Below are positions 1 through 12,106 of a stretch of 64,000 nt of DNA, one piece after another. Made by a program: the position numbers and the translations under genes. The DNA comes from Paragordius varius (taxonomy: Eukaryota; Nematomorpha). Within the stretch, counting starts at the first letter, position 1; every line of letters starts with the position of its first letter. The notes beneath the pieces were generated by a model. The model made no database searches, was not told the origin of the DNA, and saw only the letters and a program-made list of their open reading frames with translations. Location of the stretch: NCBI GenBank assembly GCA_964247055.1, contig OZ176052.1, forward strand, positions 13,950,001-14,014,000, in the 5' to 3' direction.

Positions 1-180
1 AAAAATTATGGCGACATCACCTGATCAAATTTGGATTTTAGGTAGCCATTTTTATTTTTAAAATCGTATAAAATAAATTTTTTAAATATTTAAAAAATTC
101 AAAAAAATTACATTTATACTCCGATCTCGAAAATATTTGGGGTGATGATGGAACTACCATAGGGCTAACCAAAAAAAATT

Positions 181-353
181 ATGGCGACATCACCTGATCA
201 AATTTGGATTTTAGGTAGCCATTTTTATTTTTAAAATCGTATAAAATAAATTTTTTAAATATTTAAAAAATTCATAAAAATTACATTTATACTCCGATCT
301 CGAAAATATTTGGGGTGATGATGGAACTACCATAGGGCTACCCAAAAAAAATT
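181..353 (+). repeat. Representative 173-bp monomer (class 1)
   Basis: This complete unit can serve as a reference. It holds the conserved box at its start (gacatcacctgatcaaattt), a TATAAAATA string at 240-248, a 24-bp perfect palindrome at 249-272 built from A and T only, the class-1 diagnostic tactccgatctcg near 290-302, and GGTGATG at 314-320. GGTGATG pairs as an inverted repeat with CATCACC of the next unit at 361-367. The length is close to that of a nucleosome repeat, as in many centromeric satellites; that comparison is general knowledge and not a proof. Confidence 0.9.
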
Positions 354-528
354 ATAGTGACATCACCTGATCAAATTTGGATTTTAGGTAACCATTTTTA
401 TTTTTAATATCGTATAAAATAAATTTTTTAAATATTTAAAAAATTCATAAAAATTACATTTATACTCCGATCTCGAAAATATTTGGGTTGATGATGGAAT
501 TACCATAGGGCTACCCAAAAAAAATTAT

Positions 529-540
529 GGTGACATCACC
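529..540 (+). repeat. Short dyad ggtgacatcacc
   Basis: In monomers of the tatggtgac type, GGTGA and TCACC form a 5-bp inverted repeat separated by CA. Units with ggcgac or agtgac lose one or two of the pairs. It sits at the edge of the most conserved box of the monomer. Confidence 0.75.
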
Positions 541-816
541 TGATCAAATTTGGATTTTAGGGAGCCATTTTTATTTTTAAAATCGTATAAAATAAATTTT
601 TTAAATATTTAAAAAATTCAAAAAAATTACATTTATACTCCGATCTCGAAAATATTTGGGGTGATGATGGAACTACCATAGGGCTACCCAAAAAAATTAT
701 GGCGACATCACCTGATCAAATTTGGATTTTAGGTAGCCATTTTTATTTTTAAAATCGTATAAAATAAATTTTTTAAATGTTTAAAAAATTCATAAAAATT
801 ACATTTATAGTCCGAT

Positions 817-833
817 CCCCAAAATATTTGGGG
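817..833 (+). repeat. Class-2 monomer hairpin, ccccaaaatatttgggg
   Basis: Class-2 monomers carry tagtccgatcccc in place of tactccgatctcg. This makes CCCCAAA-ATA-TTTGGGG, a 7-bp perfect inverted repeat around a 3-base centre. This is the first copy in the window. Class-1 monomers have ctcgaaaatatttgggg at the same place and lack the outer pairs. The hairpin is therefore a property of a subset of units, and no role is shown. Confidence 0.85.
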
Positions 834-2763
834 TGATGATGGAATTACCATAGGGCTACCCAAAAAAAATTATGGTGACATCACCTGATCAAATTTGGAT
901 TTTAGGTAGCCATTTTTATTTTTAAAATCGTATAAAATAAATTTTTTAAATATTTAAAAAATTCATAAAAATTACATTTATAGTCCGATCCCCAAAATAT
1001 TTGAGGTGATGATGGAACAACCATAGGGCTACGCAAAAAAAATTATGGCGACATCACCTGATCAAATTTGGATTTTAGGTAGCCATTTTTATTTTTAAAA
1101 TCGTATAAAATAAATTTTTTAAATATTTAAAAAATTCAAAAAAATTACATTTATACTCCGATCTCGAAAATATTTGGGGTGATGATGGAATTACCATAGG
1201 GCTAACCAAAAAAAATTATGGCGACATCACCTGATCAAATTTGGATTTTAGGTAGCCATTTTTATTTTTAAAATCGTATAAAATAAATTTTTTAAATATT
1301 TAAAAAATTCATAAAAATTACATTTATACTCCGATCTCGAAAATATTTGGGGTGATGATGGAACTACCATAGGGCTACCCAAAAAAAATTATAGTGACAT
1401 CACCTGATCAAATTTGGATTTTAGGTAACCATTTTTATTTTTAATATCGTATAAAATAAATTTTTTAAATATTTAAAAAATTCATAAAAATTACATTTAT
1501 ACTCCGATCTCGAAAATATTTGGGTTGATGATGGAACTACCATAGGGCTACCCAAAAAAAATTATAGTGACATCACCTGATCAAATTTGGATTTTAGGTA
1601 GCCATTTTTATTTTTAAAATCGTATAAAATAAATTTTTTAAATATTTAAAAAATTCATAAAAATTACATTTATACTCCGATCTCGAAAATATTTGGGGTG
1701 ATGATGGAACTACCATAGGGCTACGCAAAAAAAATTATAGTGACATCACCTGATCAAATTTGGATTTTAGGTAGCCATTTTTATTTTTAAAATCGTATAA
1801 AATAAATTTTTTAAATATTTAAAAAATTCATAAAAATTACATTTATACTCCGATCTCAATATTTGGAGTGATGATGGAACTACCATAGGGCTACCCAAAA
1901 AAAATTATGGTGACATCACCTGATCAAATTTGGATTTTAGGTAGCCATTTTTATTTTTAAAATCGTATAAAATAAATTTTTTAAATATTTAAAAAATTCA
2001 TAAAAGTTACATTTATACTCCGATCTCGAAAATATTTGGGGTGATGATGGAACTACCATAGGGCTACCCAAAAAAAATTATGGTGACATCACCTGATCAA
2101 ATTTGGATTTTAGGTAGCCATTTTTATTTTTAAAATCGTATAAAATAAATTTTTTAAATATTTAAAAAATTCAAAAAAATTTCATTTATACTCCGATCTC
2201 GACAATATTTGGGGTGATGATGGAATTACCATAGGGCTACCCAAAAAAATTATGGTGACATCACCTGATCAAATTTGGATTTTAGGTAGCCATTTTTATT
2301 TTTAAAATCGTATAAAATAAATTTTTTAAATATTTAAAAAATTCATAAAAATTACATTTATACTCCGATCTCGAAAATATTTGGGGTGATGATGGAACTA
2401 CCATAGGGCTACCCAAAAAAAATTATGGCGACATCACCTGATCAAATTTGGATTTTAGGTAGCCATTTTTATTTTTAAAATCGTATAAAATAAATTTTTT
2501 AAATGTTTAAAAAATTCATAAAAATTACATTTATAGTCTGATCCCCAAAATATTTGGGGTGGTGCTGGAATTACCATAGGGCTACCCAAAAAAAATCATG
2601 GTGACATCACCTGATCAAATTTGGATTTTAGGTAGCCATTTTTATTTTTAAAATCGTATAAAATAAATTTTTTAAATATTTAAAAAATTCATAAAAATTA
2701 CATTTATAGTCCGATCCCCAAAATATTTGAGGTGATGATGGAACAACCATAGGGCTACGCAAA

Positions 2764-3950
2764 AAAAATTATGGCGACATCACCTGATCAAATTCGGATT
2801 TTAGGTAGCCATTTTTATTTTTAAAATCGTATAAAATAAATTTTTTAAATATTTAAAAAATTCAAAAAAATTACATTTATACTCCGATCTCGAAAATATT
2901 TGGGGTGATGATGGAACTACCATAGAGCTAACCAAAAAAAATTATGGCGACATCACCTGATCAAATTTGGATTTTAGGTAGCCATTTTTATTTTTAAAAT
3001 CGTATAAAATAAATTTTTTAAATATTTAAAAAATTCATAAAAATTACATTTATACTCCGATCTCGAAAATATTTGGGGTGATGATGGAACTACCATAGGG
3101 CTACCCAAAAAAAATTATAGTGACATCACCTGATCAAATTTGGATTTTAGGTAACCATTTTTATTTTTAATATCGTATAAAATAAATTTTTTAAATATTT
3201 AAAAAATTCATAAAAATTACATTTATACTCCGATCTCGAAAATATTTGGGTTGATGATGGAATTACCATAGGGCTACCCAAAAAAAATTATGGTGACATC
3301 ACCTGATCAAATTTGGATTTTAGGGAGCCATTTTTATTTTTAAAATCGTATAAAATAAATTTTTTAAATATTTAAAAAATTCAAAAAAATTACATTTATA
3401 CTCCGATCTCGAAAATATTTGGGGTGATGATGGAACTACCATAGGGCTACCCAAAAAAATTATGGCGACATCACCTGATCAAATTTGGATTTTAGGTAGC
3501 CATTTTTATTTTTAAAATCGTAAAAAATAAATTTTTTGAATGTTTAAAAAATTCATAAAAATTACATTTATAGTCCGATCCCCAAAATATTTGGGGTGAT
3601 GATGGAATTACCATAGGGCTACCCAAAAAAAATTATGGTGACATCACCTGATCAAATTTGGATTTTAGGTAGCCATTTTTATTTTTAAAATCGTATAAAA
3701 TAAATTTTTTAAATATTTAAAAAATTCATAAAAATTACATTTATAGTCCGATCCCCAAAATATTTGAGGTGATGATGGAACAACCATAGGGCTACGCAAA
3801 AAAATTATGGCGACATCACCTGATCAAATTTGGATTTTAGGTAGCCATTTTTATTTTTAAAATCGTATAAAATAAATTTTTTAAATATTTAAAAAATTCA
3901 AAAAAATTACATTTATACTCCGATCTCGAAAATATTTGGGGTGATGATGG
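2764..3950 (+). repeat. Segmental duplicate within the array (pairs with about 1-1190)
   Basis: This is the second copy of the 16-monomer-offset duplication. It carries the same order of gtaacc/aatatcg, ggagcc, aaatgttt and aacaacc/ctacgc variants as the window start. A few later single changes mark the copies apart, for example gtaaaaaata near 3520. Confidence 0.8.
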
Positions 3951-5529
3951 AATACCATAGGGCTACCCAAAAAAAATTATAGTGACATCACCTGATCAAA
4001 TTTGGATTTTAGGTAGCCATTTTTATTTTTAAAATCGTATAAAATAAATTTTTTAAATATTTAAAAAATTCATAAAAGTTACATTTATACTCCGATCTCG
4101 AAAATATTTGGGGTGATGATGGAACTACCATAGGGCTACCCAAAAAAAATTATGGTGACATCACCTGATCAAATTTGGATTTTAGGTAGCCATTTTTATT
4201 TTTAAAATCGTATAAAATAAATTTTTTAAATATTTAAAAAATTCAAAAAAATTTCATTTATACTCCGATCTCGACAATATTTGGGGTGATGATGGAATTA
4301 CCATAGGGCTACCCAAAAAAATTATGGTGACATCACCTGATCAAATTTGGATTTTAGGTAGCCATTTTTATTTTTAAAATCGTATAAAATAAATTTTTTA
4401 AATATTTAAAAAATTCATAAAAATTACATTTATACTCCGATCTCGAAAATATTTGGGGTGATGATGGAACTACCATAGGGCTACCCAAAAAAAATTATGG
4501 CGACATCACCTGATCAAATTTGGATTTTAGGTAGCCATTTTTATTTTTAAAATCGTATAAAATAAATTTTTTAAATGTTTAAAAAATTCATAAAAATTAC
4601 ATTTATACTCCGATCTCGAAAATATTTGGGGTGATGATGGAACTACCATAGGGCTACCCAAAAAAAATTATGGCGACATCACCTGATCAAATTTGGATTT
4701 TAGGTAGCCATTTTTATTTTTAAAATCGTATAAAATAAATTTTTTAAATGTTTAAAAAATTCATAAAAATTACATTTATAGTCCGATCCCCAAAATATTT
4801 GAGGTGATGATGGAACAACCATAGGGCTACGCAAAAAAAATTATGGCGACATCACCTGATCAAATTTGGATTTTAGGTAGCCATTTTTATTTTTAAAATC
4901 GTATAAAATAAATTTTTTAAATATTTAAAAAATTCAAAAAAATTACATTTATACTCCGATCCCCAAAATATTTGAGGTGATGATGGAACAACCATAGGGC
5001 TAACCAAAAAAAATTATGGCGACATCACCTGATCAAATTTGGATTTTAGGTAGCCATTTTTATTTTTAAAATCGTATAAAATAAATTTTTTAAATATTTA
5101 AAAAATTCATAAAAATTACATTTATACTCCGATCTCGAAAATATTTGGGGTGATGATGGAACTACCATAGGGCTACCCAAAAAAAATTATAGTGACATCA
5201 CCTGATCAAATTTGGATTTTAGGTAACCATTTTTATTTTTAATATCGTATAAAATAAATTTTTTAAATATTTAAAAAATTCATAAAAATTACATTTATAC
5301 TCCGATCTCGAAAATATTTGGGGTGATGATGGAACTACCATAGGGCTACGCAAAAAAAATTATAGTGACATCACCTGATCAAATTTGGATTTTAGGTAGC
5401 CATTTTTATTTTTAAAATCGTATAAAATAAATTTTTTAAATATTTAAAAAATTCATAAAAATTACATTTATACTCCGATCTCGAAAATATTTGGGGTGAT
5501 GATGGAACTACCATAGGGCTACCCAAAAA

Positions 5530-7602
5530 AAATTATGGTGACATCACCTGATCAAATTTGGATTTTAGGTAGCCATTTTTATTTTTAAAATCGTATAAAA
5601 TAAATTTTTTAAATATTTAAAAAATTCATAAAAGTTACATTTATACTCCGATCTCGAAAATATTTGGGGTGATGATGGAACTACCATAGGGCTACCCAAA
5701 AAAAATTATGGTGACATCACCTGATCAAATTTGGATTTTAGGTAGCCATTTTTATTTTTAAAATCGTATAAAATAAATTTTTTAAATATTTAAAAAATTC
5801 AAAAAAATTTCATTTATACTCCGATCTCGACAATATTTGGGGTGATGATGGAATTACCATAGGGCTACCCAAAAAAATTATGGTGACATCACCTGATCAA
5901 ATTTGGATTTTAGGTAGTCATTTTTATTTTTAAAATCGTATAAAATAAATTTTTTAAATATTTAAAAAATTTATAAAAATTACATTTATACTCCGATCTC
6001 GAAAATATTTGGGGTGATGATGGAACTACCATAGGGCTACCCAAAAAAAATTATAGTGACATCACCTGATCAAATTTGGATTTTAGGTAACCATTTTTAT
6101 TTTTAAAATCGTATAAAATAAATTTTTTAAATATTTAAAAAATTCAAAAAAATTACATTTATACTCCGATCTCGAAAATATTTGGGGTGATGATGGAACT
6201 ACCATAGGGCTAACCAAAAAAAATTATGGTGACATCACCTGATCAAATTTGGATTTTAGGTAGCCATTTTTATTTTTAAAATCGTATAAAATAAATTTTT
6301 TAAATATTTAAAAAATTCATAAAAGTTACATTTATACTCCGATCTCGAAAATATTTGGGGTGATGATGGAACTACCATAGGGCTACCCAAAAAAAATTAT
6401 GGTGACATCACCTGATCAAATTTGGATTTTAGGTAGCCATTTTTATTTTTAAAATCGTATAAAATAAATTTTTTAAATATTTAAAAAATTCAAAAAAATT
6501 ACATTTATACTCCGATCTCGAAAATATTTGGGGTGATGATGGAACTACCATAGGGCTACCCAAAAAAAATTATAGTGACATCACCTGATCAAATTTGGAT
6601 TTTAGGGAGCCATTTTTATTTTTAATATCGTATAAAATAAATTTTTTAAATATTTAAAAAATTCATAAAAATTACATTTATACTCCGATCTCGAAAATAT
6701 TTGGGTTGATGATGGAATTACCATAGGGCTACCCAAAAAAAATTATGGTGACATCACCTGATCAAATTTGGATTTTAGGGAGCCATTTTTATTTTTAAAA
6801 TCGTATAAAATAAATTTTTTAAATATTTAAAAAATTCAAAAAAATTACATTTATACTCCGATCTCGAAAATATTTGGGGTGATGATGGAACTACCATAGG
6901 GCTACCCAAAAAAATTATGGCGACATCACCTGATCAAATTTGGATTTTAGGTAGCCATTTTTATTTTTAAAATCGTATAAAATAAATTTTTTAAATATTT
7001 AAAAAATTCATAAAAGTTACATTTATACTCCGATCTCGAAAATATTTGGGGTGATGATGGAACTACCATAGGGCTACCCAAAAAAAATTATGGTGACATC
7101 ACCTGATCAAATTTGGATTTTAGGTAGCCATTTTTATTTTTAAAATCGTATAAAATAAATTTTTTAAATATTTAAAAAATTCAAAAAAATTTCATTTATA
7201 CTCCGATCTCGACAATATTTGGGGTGATGATGGAATTACCATAGGGCTACCCAAAAAAATTATGGTGACATCACCTGATCAAATTTGGATTTTAGGTAGT
7301 CATTTTTATTTTTAAAATCGTATAAAATAAATTTTTTAAATATTTAAAAAATTTATAAAAATTACATTTATACTCCGATCTCGAAAATATTTGGGGTGAT
7401 GATGGAACTACCATAGGGCTACCCAAAAAAAATTATAGTGACATCACCTGATCAAATTTGGATTTTAGGTAACCATTTTTATTTTTAAAATCGTATAAAA
7501 TAAATTTTTTAAATATTTAAAAAATTCAAAAAAATTACATTTATACTCCGATCTCGAAAATATTTGGGGTGATGATGGAACTACCATAGGGCTAACCAAA
7601 AA
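5530..7602 (+). repeat. Overlapping pair of array segments offset by 1,382 bp (8 monomers)
   Basis: Markers at 5631 (aaagttac), 5911 (taggtagtca) and 6211 (taacc) recur at 7013, 7293 and 7593, each 1,382 bp later. The duplicated stretch is about 700 bp (5530-6220 and 6912-7602). The spacing is eight monomers, so the exchange kept monomer phase. Confidence 0.75.
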
Positions 7603-7889
7603 AAATTATGGCGACATCACCTGATCAAATTTGGATTTTAGGTAGCCATTTTTATTTTTAAAATCGTATAAAATAAATTTTTTGAATATTTAAAAAATTC
7701 ATAAAAATTACATTTATACTCCGATCTCGAAAATATTTGGGGTGATGATGGAACTACCATAGGGCTACCCAAAAAAAATTATAGTGACATCACCTGATCA
7801 AATTTGGATTTTAGGTAACCATTTTTATTTTTAATATCGTATAAAATAAATTTTTTAAATGTTTAAAAAATTCATAAAAATTACATTTA

Positions 7890-8700
7890 TAGTCTGATCC
7901 CCAAAATATTTGGGGTGATGATGGAATTACCATAGGGCTACCCAAAAAAAATTATGGTGACATCACCTGATCAAATTTGGATTTTAGGGAGCCATTTTTA
8001 TTTTTAAAATCGTATAAAATAAATTTTTTAAATATTTAAAAAATTCATAAAAATTACATTTATAGTCCGATCCCCAAAATATTTGAGGTGATGATGGAAC
8101 AACCATAGGGCTACCCAAAAAAATTATGGCGACATCACCTGATCAAATTTGGATTTTAGGTAGCCATTTTTATTTTTAAAATCGTATAAAATAAATTTTT
8201 TAAATATTTAAAAAATTCATAAAAATTACATTTATACTCCGATCTCGAAAATATTTGGGGTGATGATGGAACTACCATAGGGCTACCCAAAAAAAATTAT
8301 AGTGACATCACCTGATCAAATTTGGATTTTAGGTAACCATTTTTATTTTTAATATCGTATAAAATAAATTTTTTAAATATTTAAAAAATTCATAAAAATT
8401 ACATTTATACTCCGATCTCAATATTTGGAGTGATGATGGAACTACCATAGGGCTACCCAAAAAAAATTATAGTGACATCACCTGATCAAATTTGGATTTT
8501 AGGTAGTCATTTTTATTTTTAAAATCGTATAAAATAAATTTTTTAAATATTTAAAAAATTCATAAAAGTTACATTTATACTCCGATCTCGAAAATATTTG
8601 GGGTGATGATGGAACTACCATAGGGCTACCCAAAAAAAATTATAGTGACATCACCTGATCAAATTTGGATTTTAGGTAGCCATTTTTATTTTTAAAATCG
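7890..8700 (+). repeat. Array segment repeated at about 11340-12150 (offset 3,450 bp)
   Basis: The unusual strings tctgatcc (7893) and tctcaatatttggag (8416, a unit with a 4-bp shortening) recur at 11343 and 11866, exactly 3,450 bp (20 monomers) later. They recur again 3,106 bp further on, at 14449 and 14972. So this stretch is present three times in the left block. Confidence 0.8.
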
Positions 8701-8999
8701 TATAAAATAAATTTTTTAAATATTTAAAAAATTCAAAAAAATTTCATTTATACTCCGATCTCGACAATATTTGGGGTGATGATGGAATTACCATAGGGCT
8801 ACCCAAAAAAATTATGGTGACATCACCTGATCAAATTTGGATTTTAGGTAGTCATTTTTATTTTTAAAATCGTATAAAATAAATTTTTTAAATATTTAAA
8901 AAATTCATAAAAATTACATTTATACTCCGATCTCGAAAATATTTGGGGTGATGATGGAACTACCATAGGGCTACCCAAAAAAATTATGGTGACATCACC

Positions 9000-11900
9000 T
9001 GATCAAATTTGGATTTTAGGTAGCCATTTTTATTTTTAAAATCGTATAAAATAAATTTTTTAAATATTTAAAAAATTCATAAAAATTACATTTATAGTCC
9101 GATCCCCAAAATATTTGGGGTGATGATGGAACTACCATAGGGCTACCCAAAAAAAATTATGGCGACATCACCTGATCAAATTTGGATTTTAGGTAGCCAT
9201 TTTTATTTTTATAATCGTATAAAATAAATTTTTTAAATGTTTAAAAAATTCATAAAAATTACATTTATACTCCGATCTCGAAAATATTTGGGGTGATAAT
9301 GGAACTACCATAGGGCTACCCAAAATAAATTATAGTGACATCACCTGATCAAATTTGGATTTTAGGTAGCCATTTTTATTTTTAAAATCGTATAAAATAA
9401 ATTTTTTAAATATTTAAAAAATTCATAAAAATTACATTTATACTCCGATCTCGACAATATTTGGGGTGATGATGGAACTACCATAGGGCTACCCAAAAAA
9501 AATTATAGTGACATCACCTGATCAAATTTGGATTTTAGGTAGCGATTTTTATTTTTAAAATCGTATAAAATAAATTTTTTAAATATTTAAAAAATTCATA
9601 AAAATTACATTTATACTCCGATCTCGAAAATATTTGGGGTGATGATGGAACTACCATAGCGCTACCCAAAAAAAATTATAGTGACATCACCTGATCAAAT
9701 TTGGATTTTAGGTAGCCATAATTATCTAAAACTCGTATAAAATAATTTTTTTAAATATTTAAAAAATTCATAAAAATTACATTTATAGTCCGATCCCCAA
9801 AATATTTGGGGTGATGATGGAACTACCATAGGGCTACCCAAAAAAAATTATAGTGACATCACCTGATCAAATTTGGATTTTAGGTACCCATTTTTATTTT
9901 TAAAATCGTATAAAATAAATTTTTTAAATATTTAAAAAATTCATAAAAATTACATTTATACTCCGATCTCGACAATATTTGGGGTGATGATGGAACTACC
10001 ATAGGGCTACCCAAAAAAAATTATAGTGACATCACCTGATCAAATTTGGATTTTAGGTAGTCATTTTTATTTTTAAAATCGTATAAAATAAATTTTTTAA
10101 ATATTTAAAAAATTCATAAAAATTACATTTATACTCCGATCTCGAAAATATTTGGGGTGATGATGGAACTACCATAGGGCTACCCAAAAAAAATTATAGT
10201 GACATCACCTGATCAAATTTGGATTTTAGGTAACCATTTTTATTTTTAAAATCGTATAAAATAAATTTTTTAAATATTTAAAAAATTCATAAAAATTACA
10301 TTTATAGTCCGATCCCCAAAATATTTGGGGTGATGATGGAACTACCATAGGGCTACCCAAAAAAAATTATAGTGACATCACCTGATCAAATTTGGATTTT
10401 AGGTAGCCATTTTTATTTTTATAATCGTATAAAATAAATTTTTTAAATATTTAAAAAATTCATAAAAATTACATTTATACTCCGATCTCGAAAATATTTG
10501 GGGTGATAATGGAACTACCATAGGGCTACCCAAAATAAATTATAGTGACATCACCTGATCAAATTTGGATTTTAGGTAGCCATTTTTATTTTTAAAATCG
10601 TATAAAATAAATTTTTTAAATATTTAAAAAATTCATAAAAATTACATTTATACTCCGATCTCGACAATATTTGGGGTGATGATGGAACTACCATAGGGCT
10701 ACCCAAAAAAAATTATAGTGACATCACCTGATCAAATTTGGATTTTAGGTAGCGATTTTTATTTTTAAAATCGTATAAAATAAATTTTTTAAATATTTAA
10801 AAAATTCATAAAAATTACATTTATACTCCGATCTCGAAAATATTTGGGGTGATGATGGAACTACCATAGCGCTACCCAAAAAAAATTATAGTGACATCAC
10901 CTGATCAAATTTGGATTTTAGGTAGCCATAATTATCTAAAACTCGTATAAAATAATTTTTTTAAATATTTAAAAAATTCATAAAAATTACATTTATAGTC
11001 CGATCCCCAAAATATTTGGGGTGATGATGGAACTACCATAGGGCTACCCAAAAAAATTATGGTGACATCACCTGATCAAATTTGGATTTTAGGTAGCCAT
11101 TTTTATTTTTAAAATCGTATAAAATAAATTTTTTAAATATTTAAAAAATTCATAAAAGTTACATTTATACTCCGATCTCGAAAATATTTGAGGTGATGAT
11201 GGAACAACCATAGGGCTACCCAAAAAAATTATGGCGACATCACCTGATCAAATTTGGATTTTAGGTAGCCATTTTTATTTTTAAAATCGTATAAAATAAA
11301 TTTTTTAAATATTTAAAAAATTCATAAAAATTACATTTATAGTCTGATCCCCAAAATATTTGGGGTGATGATGGAATTACCATAGGGCTACCCAAAAAAA
11401 ATTATGGTGACATCACCTGATCAAATTTGGATTTTAGGGAGCCATTTTTATTTTTAAAATCGTATAAAATAAATTTTTTAAATATTTAAAAAATTCATAA
11501 AAATTACATTTATAGTCCGATCCCCAAAATATTTGAGGTGATGATGGAACAACCATAGGGCTACCCAAAAAAATTATGGCGACATCACCTGATCAAATTT
11601 GGATTTTAGGTAGCCATTTTTATTTTTAAAATCGTATAAAATAAATTTTTTAAATATTTAAAAAATTCATAAAAATTACATTTATACTCCGATCTCGAAA
11701 ATATTTGGGGTGATGATGGAACTACCATAGGGCTACCCAAAAAAAATTATAGTGACATCACCTGATCAAATTTGGATTTTAGGTAACCATTTTTATTTTT
11801 AATATCGTATAAAATAAATTTTTTAAATATTTAAAAAATTCATAAAAATTACATTTATACTCCGATCTCAATATTTGGAGTGATGATGGAACTACCATAG

Positions 11901-12106
11901 GGCTACCCAAAAAAAATTATAGTGACATCACCTGATCAAATTTGGATTTTAGGTAGTCATTTTTATTTTTAAAATCGTATAAAATAAATTTTTTAAATAT
12001 TTAAAAAATTCATAAAAGTTACATTTATACTCCGATCTCGAAAATATTTGGGGTGATGATGGAACTACCATAGGGCTACCCAAAAAAAATTATAGTGACA
12101 TCACCT
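9000..12106 (+). repeat. Tandem segmental duplication, first copy (about 3,106 bp, 18 monomers)
   Basis: A constant offset of 3,106 bp links many markers in this stretch to the next one: gataatgg 9295 to 12401 and 10505 to 13611, ataattatct 9719 to 12825 and 10929 to 14035, attatggtg 11056 to 14162, tctgatcc 11343 to 14449. Since the offset equals the segment length, the copies lie back to back. The edges are accurate only to about one monomer. Confidence 0.85.
9295..10504 (+). repeat. Left-type 7-monomer higher-order unit, 1,210 bp (copy 1)
   Basis: The unit runs from one gataatgg marker to the next. In order it contains monomers marked aaataaatta/cgacaat, gtagcgattt/catagcgctac, the divergent ataattatctaaaact monomer, gtaccc, gtagtc, gtaacc with gatcccc, and ataatcg. 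Seven distinct variants therefore make one unit. Its order differs from the right-block 7-mer, though the length is the same. Confidence 0.85.

Larger units (their letters stand above)
1..1190 (+). repeat. Segmental duplicate within the array (pairs with about 2764-3950)
   Basis: Rare variants here recur at a constant offset of 2,763 bp, equal to 16 monomers. Examples are ctaacc at about 165 and 2928, ggagcc at 561 and 3324, and caacc at 1018 and 3781. The copies part company near 1190 and 3950. The limits are approximate because the units are so alike. Confidence 0.8.
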
